64,000 nt of DNA from Nocardioides immobilis. Its GTDB lineage: Bacteria > Actinomycetota > Actinomycetes > Propionibacteriales > Nocardioidaceae. Below, one piece after another: positions 1 to 8,207 of the stretch; the stretch's first letter is position 1, and the number at the start of each line of letters is the position of its first letter. Position numbers and translations under genes: made by a program. The notes beneath the pieces are model-generated. The model made no database searches, was not told where the DNA came from, and saw only the letters and a list, made by a program, of their open reading frames with translations. Where the stretch lies: contig NZ_QXGH01000013.1 in NCBI RefSeq assembly GCF_003515065.1, positions 1 to 64,000 on the forward strand, given 5' to 3'.

Positions 1-235
1 TGGCGATCTGCAACATCGAGGACAAACGAGCCCGCGAGCGGGCCAAGGAACGCGGGAAGCCCGCCGCGCAGCGCAAGGCCAAGCCCCGCCTGGTCGAGGG
101 CCAGGTCGTGACCAACTGGAAGCAGGCCCTGGGCCAGCTCGCGATCGCCTACCCCGACCGCATCAACCCCTACCTGTAAGCGAAATCAACAACAAGGGAT
201 CGATCACTTACACAGAAATCTTGACAAGCTCACTG
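1..235. mobile_element. right end of an insertion sequence, probably IS256 (Mutator) type
   Basis: The first 179 bases carry the end of a transposase-like reading frame. Beyond its stop codon, 205-226 contains a TTACACA motif followed by TTGACA, which resembles the terminal inverted repeat of IS256-type elements. The other end lies outside the window, so the inverted repeat cannot be paired and the exact boundary (about 225-240) is an estimate. The reading frame to the right is a regulator that starts abruptly inside this end, which fits an insertion that removed the front of that gene. The family assignment rests on resemblance only. Confidence 0.45.
3..179 (+). CDS. C-terminal fragment of a probable transposase
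   Basis: Only the last 58 codons are present; the frame is open from the left edge and stops at TAA 177-179. The fragment is basic, and its end (WKQALGQLAIAYPDRINPYL) resembles the C-terminus of IS256/Mutator-type transposases, where a W..AL..L.I.Y.DRI pattern is common. The catalytic DDE core would lie to the left, outside the window. The IS-end-like sequence just downstream supports the reading. It could instead be the tail of an unrelated basic protein. Confidence 0.45.
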   Translation, partial: AICNIEDKRARERAKERGKPAAQRKAKPRLVEGQVVTNWKQALGQLAIAYPDRINPYL

Positions 236-1543
236 GCCGCGACGCAATCCCGCTCCACCACTCTGCGAGACCTGATCCAGATCGCCGAGGAGGGCACCGA
301 CGACCTCGCCCGCCGCGGCGGCCAACCCCGGCAACGCAGCCTCGACGCGGTATTGGCCTGGAGCCTGGACTGCTTGCCCCCACCGCGTCGCGCCTCACTG
401 CTGGCGCTCTCCATCCTGCCCGGCCGCTTCGACCTCGAGATGGCCATCACCATTCTCGACGCCGTCGACGGTTGTGAAACCCACGCCGTTCGCCACCTGG
501 CACAAGCCAGTCTGATCGACCTCGACGGCGAGAGCTACCGGATCCTCGACACCATCCGCCACGCTGCCCGGCGCCACCTGGCCAACGACCCCGACCTCGC
601 GGCCGCCGCCCGACTCGGCCTCCGCGCCTGGGCACAACAACTGGCAGCCGCCCTGTACCGGGAGCAGCGGCGATTCGACGACATCCCACTCGACCGGGTC
701 CTGGCACTGGAGACGGCGCTCGAGCAGGCCATGGACGACGGCGCGAGCGGGCTCGGAAAGGTGTGGGAGCTGGTGAGCCTGATTGCCCACTGTGGAGAGC
801 CCAGCGTCCGCATAGTTGATCTCGCGAACCGGCTCATGTCCGGGCCCCTTCCAGCCGATGCAGATGACGACTTGGGCTTCGCCGGTGCCATCAACCTCCT
901 CCTTCACGTCGGCGCTGTCGCGGTGGCGGACGATCGGCTAGAGGCCATCTGCGCCGCTGCCGACGGACATGGTGTGAGTCCCGGCTCCGGCTATCTGCAC
1001 TTCAACCTCGCGTTCCACTACGGTCGGCGGGGCGATCTGCGCGCCGCCCGCAGGCACGCTGATGCTTACCTGCCGTTCGCTGCCAGTCCCGCTGCCGACG
1101 CCACCGACAGACGGATGGTCCATCATCTGCACGGCATGATCGCTCAAGCGGCCGGGGAGCCCGAGGAGGCCCTACGCCACGCCGAGCGGGCCCTCATCGA
1201 TGCACGGGAATCGGACAGCAACATGGACTTCGACGTCGCTTTGGTAACCGTGGCAGAGGTTCTGCTCGATCTGAGCCGACCGGAAGAAGCGTTGCCACTC
1301 GCCCTAGAAGCTCTTCGCATGATCGTCCCGCCCGGCCCGTTGCGGCGTTTCAAACTCGCTCAAGTAGCGCGGGCGCATGCACAGCTCGGGAACACCGAAG
1401 CCGCGCATGCAACCGCCCGCGAGGTCGAAGCCGAGCTGCTCGCCTCGGGCCGCCCTCGTGAGCGAATCCAAGCCGAGCTCGCGGAGCTGCGCCGCAAAGT
1501 GCCCGCCCTGGCGGCGGCGCCCGCAACCCAGACCGAGGCCTGA
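221..1543 (+). CDS. N-terminally truncated AfsR/LuxR-type regulator (winged-helix and TPR part)
   Basis: The 440-residue frame begins at a TTG that is itself part of the insertion-sequence end, so the true N-terminus is missing. Residues about 40-85 (SLDAVLAWSLDCLP, then LLALSILPG.FDLE) match the winged-helix region that follows the NB-ARC ATPase in AfsR/SARP and large LuxR regulators. The remaining 300 residues are alpha-helical and TPR-like (HADAYLPFA, EALRHAERAL, EEALPLALEAL). No Walker motifs, BTAD domain or LuxR DNA-binding domain are present. It is therefore probably a non-functional remnant, unless the TTGACA in the IS end acts as a -35 box and drives the fragment. Confidence 0.55.
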   Translation: MTSSLAATQSRSTTLRDLIQIAEEGTDDLARRGGQPRQRSLDAVLAWSLDCLPPPRRASLLALSILPGRFDLEMAITILDAVDGCETHAVRHLAQASLIDLDGESYRILDTIRHAARRHLANDPDLAAAARLGLRAWAQQLAAALYREQRRFDDIPLDRVLALETALEQAMDDGASGLGKVWELVSLIAHCGEPSVRIVDLANRLMSGPLPADADDDLGFAGAINLLLHVGAVAVADDRLEAICAAADGHGVSPGSGYLHFNLAFHYGRRGDLRAARRHADAYLPFAASPAADATDRRMVHHLHGMIAQAAGEPEEALRHAERALIDARESDSNMDFDVALVTVAEVLLDLSRPEEALPLALEALRMIVPPGPLRRFKLAQVARAHAQLGNTEAAHATAREVEAELLASGRPRERIQAELAELRRKVPALAAAPATQTEA

Positions 1544-1796
1544 GGCCACCAGTCCGATTGGCCCAGAACGGCACGGTCGGACGCAATTGCCGCCCTCGGG
1601 CTCGCGGAGCTGCACGCTACTGGCACCCCTCGGTGCGGGTACCACTGCCGGGAGTCGCGTCCGTCAGGTCAACCAAGAGCCTCAGTCAGGCGTCGTACGA
1701 CCAGTGGCTCCATGAGGGGCTTGATGCGGCTGTTCCTGGCGATCGTGATCGTTGCCTGCCTGACAGGTGCGCGGCCTCAGGGGCGAAGGAGAGACG

Positions 1797-2156
1797 ATGC
1801 GACGAGACACGATCGCCCTGCTGAGCACGGCCGCCGTCGTACCACTCCTTGCGGCCTGCGGGTCCAACGGCGGCGACGTGACCAGCGACCCTGCGGCCAG
1901 CGAGACCACCATCACGCAGAGGTCCACCTCGGGCGCCTCGGGCACCACCTGGCCCGCGGACAACTACTACCGCGGTCCCCGTCAATTCACCCCGGAGAAC
2001 GGCGGCGACGTCGACGACGTCTACGTCGTCGGTACGTTCGAGGGCTACACCCAAGTGCTCGACGGGATCGATGGCGCCCCCGCACCGTTCCGAGTCTTCG
2101 CGCTCACCAATCCCTCGCGGCTGGTGGTCGACGTCGTCGACGAAAGCGCTGACTGA
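1797..2156 (+). CDS. AMIN-like domain lipoprotein
   Basis: A small lipoprotein of 119 residues. The ATG at 1797 has an AAGGAG Shine-Dalgarno sequence nearby; an in-frame start ten codons upstream lacks one. The N-terminus is a signal sequence with lipobox LLAAC near residue 20, so the mature protein should be anchored to the outer face of the membrane. After a Ser/Thr-rich linker, the C-terminal half (VGTFEGYTQVLDGIDG.. to PSRLVVDVVD) resembles the AMIN-like domain of actinobacterial lipoproteins, which is thought to bind cell-wall or other surface polymers. It is shorter than usual for the family. Two more exported proteins follow, one of them a wall-modifying transpeptidase. Confidence 0.6.
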   Translation: MRRDTIALLSTAAVVPLLAACGSNGGDVTSDPAASETTITQRSTSGASGTTWPADNYYRGPRQFTPENGGDVDDVYVVGTFEGYTQVLDGIDGAPAPFRVFALTNPSRLVVDVVDESAD

Positions 2157-2189
2157 CCCTGCTGGCTCCACGAGTGCGATCATCGCCGC

Positions 2190-2939
2190 ATGGGGTCCTG
2201 CGGGTCGCTCGTGACGGCACTGGTGGTGTGCGTGGCAGTCCTGCCCACGGCCTGCAGCGCGCCGTCCTCCACACCTGGACCCGACGCCGGGCCGAGCGGC
2301 GCAGTATCGAGCGCGTCCACGCCAACGGCCGAGCCCGCGTCGCCGGGGTGGGCGTCGGAGGTGACCGCGCGGACCCGTCAAGTCATCCGGACGGTGTCCA
2401 GTGATCGCTGGTGCGCGCGGATCTACTGCACCGCCACGCAGGCATGGGAACGACGTCGAGGCACCTGGGTGATGGTGCGGGAGTTCGGGTCCACGATCGG
2501 GCCCCGTGGCTGGGGCAAGCGGCGCCAGGACGACGGCCGCACCCCTGTCGGGGTGTACCGGATCAAGGTCACCTTCTCGACGACGCCCGGAAACCCCGGC
2601 AGGATGCCCTGGCGCCGCCGGCTGCCCACCTCGACCGTCACCGACGAGGTCGGCCCGCTCTACAACACCTGGATCGAGGAGCCCGGACGCACCGACGGTG
2701 ACCGCCCGTCCATGCGGTGGGGTTTCGTCGTCGACTACAACCGCGTCCGGCTGCGCCCTGGCGTGGGGCCCGCCCCCGTGCCGGACGCAGGCAGCGGGAT
2801 CTTCTACCACACCTCGCGGCCGCGCCATCGGTGGGAGCCGAGCGAGGGGTGCACCCGGCTGGAGGATCCGAGCGACATGCGCTGGCTGCTGAAGTGGTTG
2901 CGGCCAGAAGCCCGTCCCCGCGTGGTCCAGAACCTCTGA
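2190..2939 (+). CDS. L,D-transpeptidase (YkuD-type) lipoprotein
   Basis: A 249-residue exported protein. The signal peptide ends in the lipobox-like LPTAC near residue 22 and is followed by a Pro/Ser/Thr linker. The C-terminal two thirds fit the YkuD fold: GRTPVGVYRIKVTF is the typical TPxG segment, IFYHTS supplies the conserved histidine, and SEGCTRL holds the presumed catalytic cysteine, a variant of the canonical SHGC[IV]R motif. Family members form 3-3 cross-links in peptidoglycan or attach proteins to it. The change from SHGC to SEGC is notable. The Shine-Dalgarno sequence is weak, so the start is less certain than the product. Confidence 0.75.
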   Translation: MGSCGSLVTALVVCVAVLPTACSAPSSTPGPDAGPSGAVSSASTPTAEPASPGWASEVTARTRQVIRTVSSDRWCARIYCTATQAWERRRGTWVMVREFGSTIGPRGWGKRRQDDGRTPVGVYRIKVTFSTTPGNPGRMPWRRRLPTSTVTDEVGPLYNTWIEEPGRTDGDRPSMRWGFVVDYNRVRLRPGVGPAPVPDAGSGIFYHTSRPRHRWEPSEGCTRLEDPSDMRWLLKWLRPEARPRVVQNL

Positions 2940-2978
2940 GCCCATCAACTCCCGAGCATTCCCGACAAGACCGGGAAA

Positions 2979-3000
2979 GTCTCCCGTGCGAACGGGAGAC
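2979..3000 (+). terminator. perfect 9-bp stem-loop, possible terminator
   Basis: GTCTCCCGT and ACGGGAGAC form a perfect 9-bp stem with a GCGA tetraloop, 39 bases after the L,D-transpeptidase stop. There is no T-run, so intrinsic termination is uncertain. It may instead be a structured element or a processing/stabilising hairpin between the two secreted-protein genes. Confidence 0.4.
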
Positions 3001-3092
3001 GCTGCCCATGCGCCGGCGACCAGGACGGTCAACCCTGACTGAGGGGAGGAAACCACGCGGACAACCGTTCGCAGGAGCAAGAGGAGTACGCC

Positions 3093-3734
3093 ATGCGCAG
3101 CACCCAACGACTCAGCCGACGCGTCCTCGCGGCCGTCCTCGGCGCCCTGTCCGTCAGCGCGATCCTGGTCCCGGGGTCGGCAGCGCCGGCAGCGGCGGAG
3201 CCGACAACACCGCCGCCGTTCTGTGCCGGGGCCAAGGACCTGGCCGTCGACGTCACGCAGGACGTCCGAGACCAGCCGCTGCTGCCGGCCAGGGACGGTC
3301 ACATGTGGGCGCGCTTCAACTACACCCAGCACCTGCGGATCTGGCAGGTCGGTGACCGCCAGTACTGCGTCCGCAAGGACTACGAGGGGACCTGGGAGAG
3401 CGTCGCCGGCCTCAGCCCGGGCCTCACCGGCACCATCCCCGATGGGCTGACCGGGACGTTCCACGGCTCCGAGTACTGGCAGTGGACGGGCAGGCTCGCC
3501 CCCGTCGCCCCGACCACGGGTCATCTCGGCGAGGTCGACGCCGACTGCACCGACATTGACGTGTGCGCCGACGACAGCTACCTCATCGTCACGAAGTACT
3601 ACTTCTCCCAAGGCACCCAGCACTGCGTGACAGTGCGCGCGAACATCGAGGTCGACGGAGGTGAGCACGGCCACCTCAGCCTCACCTACAACCGAGGTCG
3701 CAAGGTCAGCGGCACCGGCGACATCACCAGCTGA
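3093..3734 (+). CDS. secreted protein of unknown function
   Basis: A 213-residue protein with a clear Sec signal peptide: positive N-region RSTQRLSRR, hydrophobic core and an Ala-rich cleavage region near residues 32-36 (AAPAAAE). The start has AGAGGAG seven bases upstream. The mature part has five cysteines (FCAG, QYCV, DADC, DVCA, QHCV), enough for disulphide bonds, and many aromatic residues, suggesting a small extracellular beta-rich domain. I do not recognise the family. It is monocistronic, with a stem-loop before it and a convergent PucR-type regulator after it. Confidence 0.7.
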   Translation: MRSTQRLSRRVLAAVLGALSVSAILVPGSAAPAAAEPTTPPPFCAGAKDLAVDVTQDVRDQPLLPARDGHMWARFNYTQHLRIWQVGDRQYCVRKDYEGTWESVAGLSPGLTGTIPDGLTGTFHGSEYWQWTGRLAPVAPTTGHLGEVDADCTDIDVCADDSYLIVTKYYFSQGTQHCVTVRANIEVDGGEHGHLSLTYNRGRKVSGTGDITS

Positions 3735-3759
3735 GCCTGGTTGCCTCCCTCCGCTCGGC

Positions 3760-5250
3760 TCACCCGCCGGTGGGAGAGACCTGCAGTGCCACCCACGCGT
3801 CGACCCGCACCTGCGGGTCGTCGAGGGAGGCGCCGAGCAGCGACTCGAGGTGCTCGACCCGGTTGCGCACCGTGTTGCGGTGCACGCCGAGCTCGGCGGC
3901 CGTCTCCCCGCGGGACCCGTGGTGCCGGAGGAACGCGGCGAGCGTCTCGAGGAGTACGGCGTCGTCGGCGAGCGGGGCGAGGAACGAGCGGGCGAAAGCG
4001 GCGGCGCGGTCGGCGCCGAGCAGGCCGACGACGCCGGTGTCGGCGAGGTCGTCCCAGCTGCGGACCGGGGTCGCCCGGCTGGCCGCGGCGAGGGCGTGCC
4101 CGGCGGTCTCCTGGCTGGTCGAGCTCTCCTCGACGGGTACGGCGCGGCCGACGCCCACCTGGAACCCGCGGTCGGCGAGCTGCTGGGCGAGCCCTGCGGC
4201 GGACCGGCCGCTGCTGACGACGGTGAGCTCGCCGTCCAGTACAGCGGCGAGGAGCCGCTCGTCCTCGAGCATCACGAGCGCGTCCTCGACGACTTCGGCG
4301 GCGCCCCGCGCGCGGAGCAGCCGGACCTCGCGAGGGAGCCGCGGCCCGGTGCCGGCGGCGGTGCTCGCCGCCCCTAGCACGATCCGAGCCGTGCGGACGT
4401 CGTCGGCGAGGAGCAGCTCGACCGCGCGGGCGCGGAGCTCGCGGTCGGTCGTCCGGCGCTCGCGTCGCCGCTCCATGCCCAGGCCGAGCAAGGAAACGGC
4501 GGTCGTGATCGCGACCCGGTCGACGTCGCTCGCCCGACCGGGGACGAGGACGGCGAGCCACGCCTCGGGCCGCGACCGCACGCCCAGCGGCCGGACGACG
4601 GTCGTGCCGGACGGGCCGGATGAGCTGGCCGCCGCACGGAGGCCCTGCCGGTGGATCCGCTCGACCTCGGTGCGCACGACGGCGAGGTCCAGGTCGTCGA
4701 CCCGGGGGCCGAACGGGCCGACCACGGGCACGCCGTCCCGGGTCACGGTCGCCGCCGCGCCGTCGACGAGCGCGCCGAGGCGTCGTACGACGGCCGCGGC
4801 GTCCTCGACCTCGAGCGCGGCCTGGGTCAGGATCCGCTGTGCGTCCATCGACCGGCGCGCGACGTTCTCGCGCTCGGCGTCGAGCAGGCCGGCGGTCGCG
4901 CGTGAGATCCCCACGAAGGTCGTCGGGCGCGGGACCTCGAACAGGTTGAGGCCGACCTCGCGGCAGGCGCGCACCAGCAGCTTCGGCGGCTGCTCGTGGG
5001 TCAGGCCCACGGCGAGCCCGAGCCCGGCCACACCGGCACCGGCGAGGCGCTCGACGTACCGATGCCACTCCGAGCGCCAGCCCTTCGTCTCCAGCCCGGT
5101 CATGAGCAGCACCTCGCCGCCCTCGAGGTAGGGCGTCGGGTCGACCAGCTCGCTCGTCGCCACCCACCGGATCTCGGCGTCCGCGGTGGCCAGGTGGACC
5201 GCCACGAGCGCGAGGTCCCGCTCGGCGAGCAGGTCCGCCATCGTCACCAT
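3760..5250 (-). CDS. PucR family transcriptional regulator
   Basis: A 496-residue regulator. The N-terminal PucR purine-catabolism domain (residues about 5-125: MADLLAERDLALVAVHLATA, then LLMTGLETKG) is followed by a linker and by a C-terminal HTH_30 domain at about 445-475 (ETAAELGVHRNTVRNRVEHL). ATGs at 5250 and 5239-5241 are both possible. PucR proteins control nitrogen-compound catabolism. This one is divergent from gabT, with 111 bases between the starts, so it most likely responds to GABA or a related amine and controls the gabT operon. A GCACAA/TTGTGC dyad in the intergenic region is the candidate operator. A much longer reading frame that continues upstream over gabT is an artefact of high GC. 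Confidence 0.85.
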   Translation of the reverse strand: MVTMADLLAERDLALVAVHLATADAEIRWVATSELVDPTPYLEGGEVLLMTGLETKGWRSEWHRYVERLAGAGVAGLGLAVGLTHEQPPKLLVRACREVGLNLFEVPRPTTFVGISRATAGLLDAERENVARRSMDAQRILTQAALEVEDAAAVVRRLGALVDGAAATVTRDGVPVVGPFGPRVDDLDLAVVRTEVERIHRQGLRAAASSSGPSGTTVVRPLGVRSRPEAWLAVLVPGRASDVDRVAITTAVSLLGLGMERRRERRTTDRELRARAVELLLADDVRTARIVLGAASTAAGTGPRLPREVRLLRARGAAEVVEDALVMLEDERLLAAVLDGELTVVSSGRSAAGLAQQLADRGFQVGVGRAVPVEESSTSQETAGHALAAASRATPVRSWDDLADTGVVGLLGADRAAAFARSFLAPLADDAVLLETLAAFLRHHGSRGETAAELGVHRNTVRNRVEHLESLLGASLDDPQVRVDAWVALQVSPTGG

Positions 5251-5262
5251 GGGGGCAGTCTC

Positions 5263-5288
5263 GCACAAGCGAGGAAGACAGATTGTGC
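5263..5288. promoter_or_regulatory. candidate PucR operator (GCACAA-N14-TTGTGC)
   Basis: GCACAA at 5263-5268 and TTGTGC at 5283-5288 form an inverted repeat with a 14-base spacer, in the gap between the PucR regulator and gabT. A related GCACA/TGTGC dyad lies upstream of the second PucR-type regulator at 56.9 kb, which supports a regulatory role. Binding is inferred. Confidence 0.4.
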
Positions 5289-5361
5289 AGAGCCGACATG
5301 GCGTCGCCGACCCGCGACTCCTACCGTCGAAGGATCCAGCACCGCCGGACAGGAGCACGCC

Positions 5362-6738
5362 ATGACCGCCACCACGACCGACCTCGAGACCGCCGCGCCC
5401 GCCGTGGGCGGACCGCAGCTCCCGCAGGAGCGCCGCCTCGTGACCGAGATCCCCGGTCCGCGGTCGCGCGAGCTCGCCGCGCGCAAGGACGCAGCGGTCA
5501 GCAGCGCCGTGGGCACGATGCTGCCGATCTACACGGTGGCCGCCGGGGGCGGCGTGGTCGTCGACGTCGACGGCAACTCGCTCATCGACCTCGGCTCGGG
5601 CATCGCGGTGACCACCGTGGGCAACAGCAACCCCCGGGTGGCGGAGGCGGTCGCCGCGCAGGCCGCGGCCTTCACCCACACCTGCTTCATGGTGACGCCG
5701 TACGACGGCTACGTCCGGGTCGCCGAGGCCCTCAACCGACTGACCCCCGGCGACCACGAGAAGCGCACCGCGCTCTTCAACTCCGGCGCCGAGGCGGTCG
5801 AGAACGCCGTCAAGATCGCCCGGTCCCACACCGGCCGCCAGGCCGTCGTGGCGTTCGACCACGGCTACCACGGCCGCACCAACCTCACGATGGCGCTGAC
5901 CGCGAAGAACATGCCCTACAAGCACGGCTTCGGCCCGTTCGCGCCCGAGGTCTACCGCGCCCCGATGTCCTACCCGTTCCGCGACGGCGTCGACGGGGTC
6001 GACGGCCCGGCCGCCGCCCGCCGGGCCATCGACGTCATCGAGAAGCAGGTCGGCGCCACCAACCTGGCCGCCGTGGTGATCGAGCCGATCCAGGGTGAGG
6101 GCGGCTTCGTCGTACCGGCTCCGGGGTTCCTCCCCGCCCTCGCCGAGTGGTGCCGCGCCAACGGAGTCGTCTTCGTCGCCGACGAGGTGCAGACCGGATT
6201 CGCCCGCACCGGCGACCTCTTCGCCTGCGACGACGAGGGCGTCGTGCCCGACCTGATCGTCACCGCCAAGGGCATCGCCGGCGGCCTCCCGCTCGCCGCC
6301 GTCACCGGCCGCGCCGAGATCATGGACGCCCCGCACGCCGGCGGCCTCGGTGGGACGTACGGCGGCAACCCGCTCGCCTGCGCCGCAGCGCTGGCCGTGA
6401 TCGAGACCATCGAGACCGACGGCCTGGTCGACCGCGCCCGGCAGATCGGCGCCATGATGACCGAGCGGCTCGGCGCGCTCCAGGCGCGCGACCCGCGGGT
6501 CGGCGACCTTCGGGGCCGCGGCGCGATGATCGCCGTCGAGCTGGTCGAGCCCGGCACCACCGAGCCGGACGCCGCCCTCGCGCAGCGCGTCGCCGCCGCC
6601 GCGCACGCGCAGGGCCTGGTGGTGCTCACCTGCGGCACCTGGGGCAACGTGCTGCGGTTCCTGCCGCCCCTCTCCATCCCCGACCACCTGCTGACCGAGG
6701 CGCTCGACGTCCTCGACGGCATCTTCGAGACGAGCTGA
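5362..6738 (+). CDS. gabT: 4-aminobutyrate aminotransferase (class III)
   Basis: A 458-residue class III PLP aminotransferase of usual length. The ATG follows AGGAG by six bases. GSGIAVTTVGN, FNSGAEAVENAVKIAR, HGYHGRTN, EPIQGEGG, DEVQTGFARTG and the PLP lysine K303 in VTAKGIAGGLP are all present. It should transfer the amino group of GABA to 2-oxoglutarate, giving succinate semialdehyde. Relatives also act on putrescine, 5-aminovalerate or beta-alanine. The succinate-semialdehyde dehydrogenase gene follows after two bases, supporting a GABA shunt. The agmatine-to-putrescine operon downstream makes putrescine-derived GABA a likely source. Control by the divergent PucR regulator is inferred. 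Confidence 0.88.
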   Translation: MTATTTDLETAAPAVGGPQLPQERRLVTEIPGPRSRELAARKDAAVSSAVGTMLPIYTVAAGGGVVVDVDGNSLIDLGSGIAVTTVGNSNPRVAEAVAAQAAAFTHTCFMVTPYDGYVRVAEALNRLTPGDHEKRTALFNSGAEAVENAVKIARSHTGRQAVVAFDHGYHGRTNLTMALTAKNMPYKHGFGPFAPEVYRAPMSYPFRDGVDGVDGPAAARRAIDVIEKQVGATNLAAVVIEPIQGEGGFVVPAPGFLPALAEWCRANGVVFVADEVQTGFARTGDLFACDDEGVVPDLIVTAKGIAGGLPLAAVTGRAEIMDAPHAGGLGGTYGGNPLACAAALAVIETIETDGLVDRARQIGAMMTERLGALQARDPRVGDLRGRGAMIAVELVEPGTTEPDAALAQRVAAAAHAQGLVVLTCGTWGNVLRFLPPLSIPDHLLTEALDVLDGIFETS

Positions 6739-6740
6739 CG

Positions 6741-8207
6741 ATGACCGAAACCATCGACCTGCAGGACCAGATCGCCGGGCTCGACCCCAAGCACGGCATC
6801 CACGTGGACGGCCGCGGCATCGGTGCCACACAGACCTTCGCCGTGCAGGACCCGGCGACGCTCGACGTGATCGCCGAGGTCGCCGACGCCGGGCCGGCCG
6901 AGGCGACCGCCGCGGTCGACGCCGCCGCCCGCGCGCTGCCCGCCTGGGCCGCGGAGACCCCGCGTGCTCGCGCCGAGGTGCTGCGCCGCGCGTTCGACGC
7001 GCTCGTCGCCGAGACCGACCTGCTCGCGGCGCTCATCGTCGCCGAGAACGGCAAGTCCCAGGCCGACGCCCGGGCCGAGGTCGCCTACGCGGCGGAGTTC
7101 TTCCGCTGGTACTCCGAGGAGGCCGTCCGCAGCGAGGGTGACTACGCCGTCGCGCCCGCCAGCGGCACCCGCACCCTGGTCACGCACCGGCCGGTCGGGG
7201 TGGCCGCCCTGGTCACGCCGTGGAACTTCCCGGCTGCGATGGCGACCCGCAAGATCGCCCCGGCGCTGGCGGCGGGCTGCACCGTCGTGCTCAAGCCCGC
7301 AGCCGAGACGCCGCTGACCGCGATCGCGATCACCCGGATCCTCAAGGACGCAGGCGTGCCGGACGGCGTCGTCAACCTGGTCCCGACGACCGACGCCCCC
7401 GGCGTGGTCACCACCTGGCTCGAGGACGCCCGGGTCCGCAAGGTCTCCTTCACCGGCTCGACCGGCGTCGGCCGCGCCCTCCTCCACCAGGCGGCGGACC
7501 GGGTCCTCAATGCGAGCATGGAGCTCGGCGGCGACGCGGCGTTCGTCGTCACCGCCGACGCCGATGTCGAGGCAGCCGTCGCCGGCGCGATGATCGCGAA
7601 GTTCCGCGGTGGCGGGCAGGCCTGCACCGCGGCCAACCGGTTCTACGTGCACGCCGATGTGGCCGAGGAATTCGTCCAGCTGTTCGGCGCCGCGGTCGAG
7701 GCGCTCCAGGTCGGCCCCGGCGCCGACGAGAAGTCGCAGATCGGGCCCCTCATCAGCGCCCGGGCCGTCGACGGCGTCCGCGCGCTGGTCGACGAGGCGG
7801 TCGCCGCGGGCGCCACCGTCGCCCACCAGGGCGGCACGCCCGACGAGGGCTGGTTCTTCCCGCCGACGGTGCTCACCGACGTCGCCCCGGACTCGCCGAT
7901 CCTCGGCCAGGAGATCTTCGGCCCGGTCGCGCCGATCGTCGTCTGGGACGACGAGGAGCAGATGCTTCACCAGGTCAACGACACCGAGTTCGGGCTGGCG
8001 TCGTACGTCTATGCCGGCCGGCTCCAGGACGCGCTCAAGATCGCCGAGCGGATCGACGCCGGCATGGTCGGCATCAACCGCGGCATCGTCTCGGACCCGG
8101 CGGCCCCGTTCGGCGGCTTCAAGCAGAGCGGCCTCGGCCGCGAGGGCGCCCGGGACGGGATCCGCGAGTTCCAGGAGACCCAGTACTACAGCGTGGACTG
8201 GTCGTGA
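6741..8207 (+). CDS. gabD: NAD(P)-dependent succinate-semialdehyde dehydrogenase
   Basis: A 488-residue aldehyde dehydrogenase of full length. It shows the substrate/cofactor segment TPWNFPAAMATRKIAPALAAG, FTGSTGVG, catalytic base E261 (MELGGDAAF), nucleophile C295 (GQACTAANRF) and EIFGPVAPI. The residues around the cysteine and the RKIAPALAAGCT segment are typical of the GabD/SSADH group, which oxidises succinate semialdehyde to succinate. Its place two bases after gabT fits this. Activity on 4-aminobutanal is also possible, because the window has no separate enzyme for the putrescine-to-GABA step. The stop overlaps the next GTG start by four bases. Confidence 0.85.
   Translation: MTETIDLQDQIAGLDPKHGIHVDGRGIGATQTFAVQDPATLDVIAEVADAGPAEATAAVDAAARALPAWAAETPRARAEVLRRAFDALVAETDLLAALIVAENGKSQADARAEVAYAAEFFRWYSEEAVRSEGDYAVAPASGTRTLVTHRPVGVAALVTPWNFPAAMATRKIAPALAAGCTVVLKPAAETPLTAIAITRILKDAGVPDGVVNLVPTTDAPGVVTTWLEDARVRKVSFTGSTGVGRALLHQAADRVLNASMELGGDAAFVVTADADVEAAVAGAMIAKFRGGGQACTAANRFYVHADVAEEFVQLFGAAVEALQVGPGADEKSQIGPLISARAVDGVRALVDEAVAAGATVAHQGGTPDEGWFFPPTVLTDVAPDSPILGQEIFGPVAPIVVWDDEEQMLHQVNDTEFGLASYVYAGRLQDALKIAERIDAGMVGINRGIVSDPAAPFGGFKQSGLGREGARDGIREFQETQYYSVDWS

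Noticed and set aside
1558..1824. An 88-codon plus-strand frame between the truncated regulator and the lipoprotein
   Set aside because: No ribosome site, no similarity and overlap with the lipoprotein start region; 1544-1796 appears non-coding.
1686..3674. A 662-codon minus-strand frame opposite three secreted-protein genes
   Set aside because: The plus-strand genes have signal peptides, ribosome sites and recognisable domains; the antisense frame has none.
3760..6831. A 1023-codon open frame on the minus strand covering the PucR gene and all of gabT
   Set aside because: Only the part from 5250 down has family similarity; the rest is the antisense of gabT, kept open by high GC.
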